From NCBI GenBank assembly GCA_017553245.1, contig JAFZMT010000137.1, positions 1 through 22,639 on the forward strand: 22,639 nt of DNA. Direction: 5' to 3'. Origin of the DNA: Methanomicrobium sp. (lineage in GTDB: Archaea > Halobacteriota > Methanomicrobia > Methanomicrobiales > Methanomicrobiaceae). This document shows, in pieces, positions 20,595 through 22,639 of this stretch. The first letter of the stretch is position 1, and every line of letters begins with the position of its first letter. A program made the translations under genes and the position numbers. The notes under the pieces are model-generated. The model ran no database searches, was not told where the DNA came from, and saw only the letters and a list, made by a program, of their open reading frames with translations.

Positions 20595-22171
20595 ATAAAT
20601 GCCACCTCGCCGCTGACAACAACATAGTAGAAGACCGCAAACATGATGATTGCGGGCAGCACCGCCGCGATTACGGCGAATTTGATGTCCTGGACATAGC
20701 CTGCCGCAAGTCCCTTAATCTGAAGGAATATGAGGAAGAGCGGCGCTATGAAGATTCCGACAAGCGGAATCAGACCGATTGTTCCGAGCGCCGTTGACGA
20801 ATAAATCGTCGTCGTAAGCGATTCCTGCGGGCTGAGTCCCTGACCCGTAATCTTAGTAAGCAGAAATACCAGAATGCCGTATACGAGCAGACAGATTATC
20901 GAGAATATAAGATATTCAAGGATGAGTCTTACGAGTTCGCCGCCGTTGGAGAGCAGACCGCCGAATACCGCGTTATCCGGAGCCGCAGCCGAACCGATTA
21001 CCGCCGCAATCACGACATTTACCACCGAGAAGAGGAGAAGCATCAGAGCGCCGTAGATGAGAACCGTCGGCAGTTCATCGTTATTTGAGGACTCAAACGT
21101 CTCGGACGGATATCTTACGAATCCGATTATCTTCTCGGGAAGCGAGAGCGAGCCCAGAGAGTATTTGTATTCGCCGAATGACTGCCGTCCCGAATCGTAC
21201 GATCCGTAATCCGAGCCGTAACCGCGACCGTATCCGTCGTCCCTGCCGCCGTAGCGGTCGTTATCGGAGTAACCGTCTGAGTATCGGTCGGAGTAACCGT
21301 CGGAATAACTGTTTCCGTTATCCCGATAGCCGGAGTAACCGTCCGAATAGCCGTCTGAGTAATTGTTCCTGTAGTCGCCGCCGTTCTGCGAGTAGCCGTC
21401 ATGATAGCCGCTGCCGTTACCGTAGCCGCCGTTATTTCCGTAACCGTTGTTCTGCTGCCCGTAACCGCCGTTGCCGTAGCCTCCGTCTGAACCGTATCCG
21501 CCCATGCCGTCATTGTAACCGCCGTAGCCGCCGGAACGGTTTGCGCCGTAGACATCGGTGTTTTCATCCGAATACTCATTATACGGCTGATTCTGCGGAT
21601 ACTGCCGATAGTTCTGACCGTAGTTCTGTCCTGAGTTCTGACCGAAGTTATCCTGATAACCGCCCTCGCGTCCGTATCCGCCGTCATACTGCGGATTTGC
21701 GTAACCGCCCCGTGCGTTCTGAGCATTAGCGTTTCGTGCATTCGGACTGCTCATGCCGCTCTCGCAGCCGCCGTTGCCGTAGCCTCCGTTACTGCCGTAA
21801 CCGCCGCCGTTCTGCCCGTACATGTCCTGACCGTAATCCGCCTGTCCGTAAGAAGCCGCTGCCGCCGCGGGCGCCTGCTGATAACCTCCCGCACCGCCGC
21901 CCGTGACCGACAGAATCTGCCTGAGAACATTGTCGCGTTCGTCGTCAAGATCGAAGACCATGGTCATTGACGCGGATTCATTGAAGTTGTAGCTTACGGT
22001 AAGATCGATACACGGCTCGTAATATCCGTTTGTAGATGCATTTGCGCTTGTGATTACATCATACGGATATTCGTAAGGCTCAACTCCGCCTGCCGCCAGA
22101 TCGAGCCGCAGTCCCCTGTCGTCCATGGTCAGACGATAGAGCTGCCCGCCAACCCGTACTTTTGACGTCAT
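20591..22171 (-). CDS. Yip1-family membrane protein with N-terminal beta domain and prion-like low-complexity region
   Basis: 526 residues from the ATG at 22171; TTG codons at 22198 and 22180 are alternatives, the latter very near GGGTGAT. Residues 1-90 look like a beta-rich PH-like domain (KVRVGGQLYRLTMDDRGLRLD). Residues about 92-337 are low complexity, dominated by Gly, Tyr, Asn, Ser, Asp and Gln, with GYGNNGGYGN and YSDGYSD repeats. The C-terminal part, about 343-526, has four to five transmembrane helices and resembles the Yip1 domain (LSLPEKIIGFVRYPSETF, then helices). The function of archaeal Yip1 proteins is unknown; eukaryotic ones act in membrane traffic. It is first in an operon with the stalk protein. 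Confidence 0.75.
   Translation of the reverse strand: MTSKVRVGGQLYRLTMDDRGLRLDLAAGGVEPYEYPYDVITSANASTNGYYEPCIDLTVSYNFNESASMTMVFDLDDERDNVLRQILSVTGGGAGGYQQAPAAAAASYGQADYGQDMYGQNGGGYGSNGGYGNGGCESGMSSPNARNANAQNARGGYANPQYDGGYGREGGYQDNFGQNSGQNYGQNYRQYPQNQPYNEYSDENTDVYGANRSGGYGGYNDGMGGYGSDGGYGNGGYGQQNNGYGNNGGYGNGSGYHDGYSQNGGDYRNNYSDGYSDGYSGYRDNGNSYSDGYSDRYSDGYSDNDRYGGRDDGYGRGYGSDYGSYDSGRQSFGEYKYSLGSLSLPEKIIGFVRYPSETFESSNNDELPTVLIYGALMLLLFSVVNVVIAAVIGSAAAPDNAVFGGLLSNGGELVRLILEYLIFSIICLLVYGILVFLLTKITGQGLSPQESLTTTIYSSTALGTIGLIPLVGIFIAPLFLIFLQIKGLAAGYVQDIKFAVIAAVLPAIIMFAVFYYVVVSGEVAFI
21166..21898 (-). repeat. DNA tandem repeats coding for the Gly/Tyr-rich region
   Basis: About 730 bases of in-frame degenerate short repeats lie within the Yip1-family gene, coding for units such as GGYGNG and SDGYSD. 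The codons vary, so this is not a recent simple-sequence expansion. Many CCGTA and CCGTC words on the plus strand mark the repeat. Confidence 0.8.
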
Positions 22172-22247
22172 ATAATTCAAATTATCACCCTTATTCAACT
22201 CTGAAAAATTTTACGGCATTATTATTCTGCGTTTAAGAGTTTAACTT

Positions 22248-22256
22248 CTTTAAATA
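22248..22256 (-). promoter_or_regulatory. TATA box of the Yip1/stalk-protein operon
   Basis: TATTTAAAG on the minus strand (plus CTTTAAATA) matches an archaeal TATA box. It lies about 77-85 bases before the ATG at 22171, implying a leader of around 50 bases with GGGTGAT as ribosome binding site. Confidence 0.55.
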
Positions 22257-22392
22257 TTATGCTTTTCAATGCCGCAGAAGTCTTTCGCGGGGATTTAGGG
22301 ATCATCCGCAGTGCTTCTAAAGACATTGCGGAAAATGCCGTTAAAAAAATTGTACGGTTGGAATTAAACTGTTCGGATTATGGAATAACCGT

Positions 22393-22639
22393 TCAGATTA
22401 TCGAATTGATGAGACTGACGTAACTGTCATAGAAATACTGGATATATCCTAGGATATCCGAGATCAACGGCAGCTTCATCAGTCCCGCATCCGACGTATC
22501 GGCAAGCGGACGCGGAATCGGACCGTTTATGACATCCTCTTTTGATTGAGGACCCGTATCCTTCGGTGCCTGTGTGGGCGATACGGTGGGCACGACGGTA
22601 TCCGAAGGCGTTGCCTCAACCGTAGGCACAGGCGTCGGA
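22393..22639 (-). CDS. 3' part of another secreted protein with Pro/Thr stalk and the same tail motif (partial)
   Basis: The frame is open to the window edge, so only the last 81 or so residues are seen. They start in a Pro/Thr/Val/Ser stalk (PTPVPTVEATPSDTVVPT) and pass through a polar stretch (KDTGPQSKEDVINGPIPRP). They end with KLPLISDILGYIQYF and YVSLINSII. This tail matches that of the protein at 19902-20594. The GTG near 22629 is inside the stalk and is not a start. It is separated from the Yip1 operon by a 194-base spacer with its own promoter, so it is a distinct transcription unit on the same strand. Confidence 0.7.
   Translation of the reverse strand, partial: PTPVPTVEATPSDTVVPTVSPTQAPKDTGPQSKEDVINGPIPRPLADTSDAGLMKLPLISDILGYIQYFYDSYVSLINSII

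Noticed and set aside
21085..21729. A 214-codon plus-strand frame rich in Arg and Ser
   Set aside because: It is the antisense of the Gly/Tyr repeat region; the composition is a by-product of the repeat.

Overview
The window comes from a methanogenic archaeon, most likely of the order Methanomicrobiales. It encodes an Eha-type energy-converting [NiFe] hydrogenase, CofE of coenzyme F420 synthesis, a 20S proteasome beta subunit with its propeptide, the archaeal terminator nuclease FttA/aCPSF1 and a Sec61-beta protein. Promoters look archaeal (TATA boxes), and T-tracts follow several transcription units. Genes are moderately GC-rich; the spacers are A/T-rich and full of short direct repeats.

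Layout. 1-2640: a LarE-type sulfur transferase (+) meets a ThiF/HesA/MoeB-type E1-like adenylyltransferase (-) tail to tail; an AlkD-like HEAT-repeat DNA glycosylase (+) follows. 2686-3201: three tRNA genes on the minus strand (Leu-UAG, Gly-GCC, Gly-CCC). 3315-11096: a promoter with two inverted repeats, then a tight operon of 14 genes (ehaB to ehaO-like plus a polyferredoxin). Many of these genes overlap by four bases (ATGA), and a T-tract ends the operon. 11121-14091: a DUF1922-type zinc ribbon protein (-), cofE (+), the small secG/Sec61-beta gene (-) and a metal-dependent amidohydrolase (+). 14152-15428: a universal stress protein and a four-CBS-domain protein, apparently coupled, the second perhaps with an AUA start. 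15429-15855: a spacer with a GC-rich structured RNA candidate and direct repeats. 15856-18389: psmB and fttA. 18615-19778: an MFS transporter. 19902 to the window end, minus strand: a stalked secreted protein, a Yip1-family membrane protein with a 245-residue Gly/Tyr/Asn/Ser/Asp-rich disordered region, and the 3' end of another Pro/Thr-stalked protein.

How the parts work together. The Eha complex uses the ion gradient to drive H2-dependent ferredoxin reduction. In hydrogenotrophic methanogens this feeds the first step of CO2 reduction or replenishes the pathway. The operon holds the small subunit, the large subunit with both Ni-binding CxxC pairs, the NuoH-like arm, Mrp/Nuo-like membrane pieces and a polyferredoxin; I see no ehaA and only one short gene where ehaK and ehaL are expected. 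CofE supplies the F420 used in the same metabolism. psmB and fttA are housekeeping genes for protein and RNA turnover.

The least explained part is the right-hand end. Two separate secreted proteins finish with a Pro/Thr stalk followed by the same short tail motif (KLP[IL]..S[DE], then Q, aromatic, Y[IV].LI). Between them lies a Yip1 protein with a prion-like domain whose stop codon overlaps the start of one stalk protein. This is the best candidate here for an undescribed surface or membrane system.
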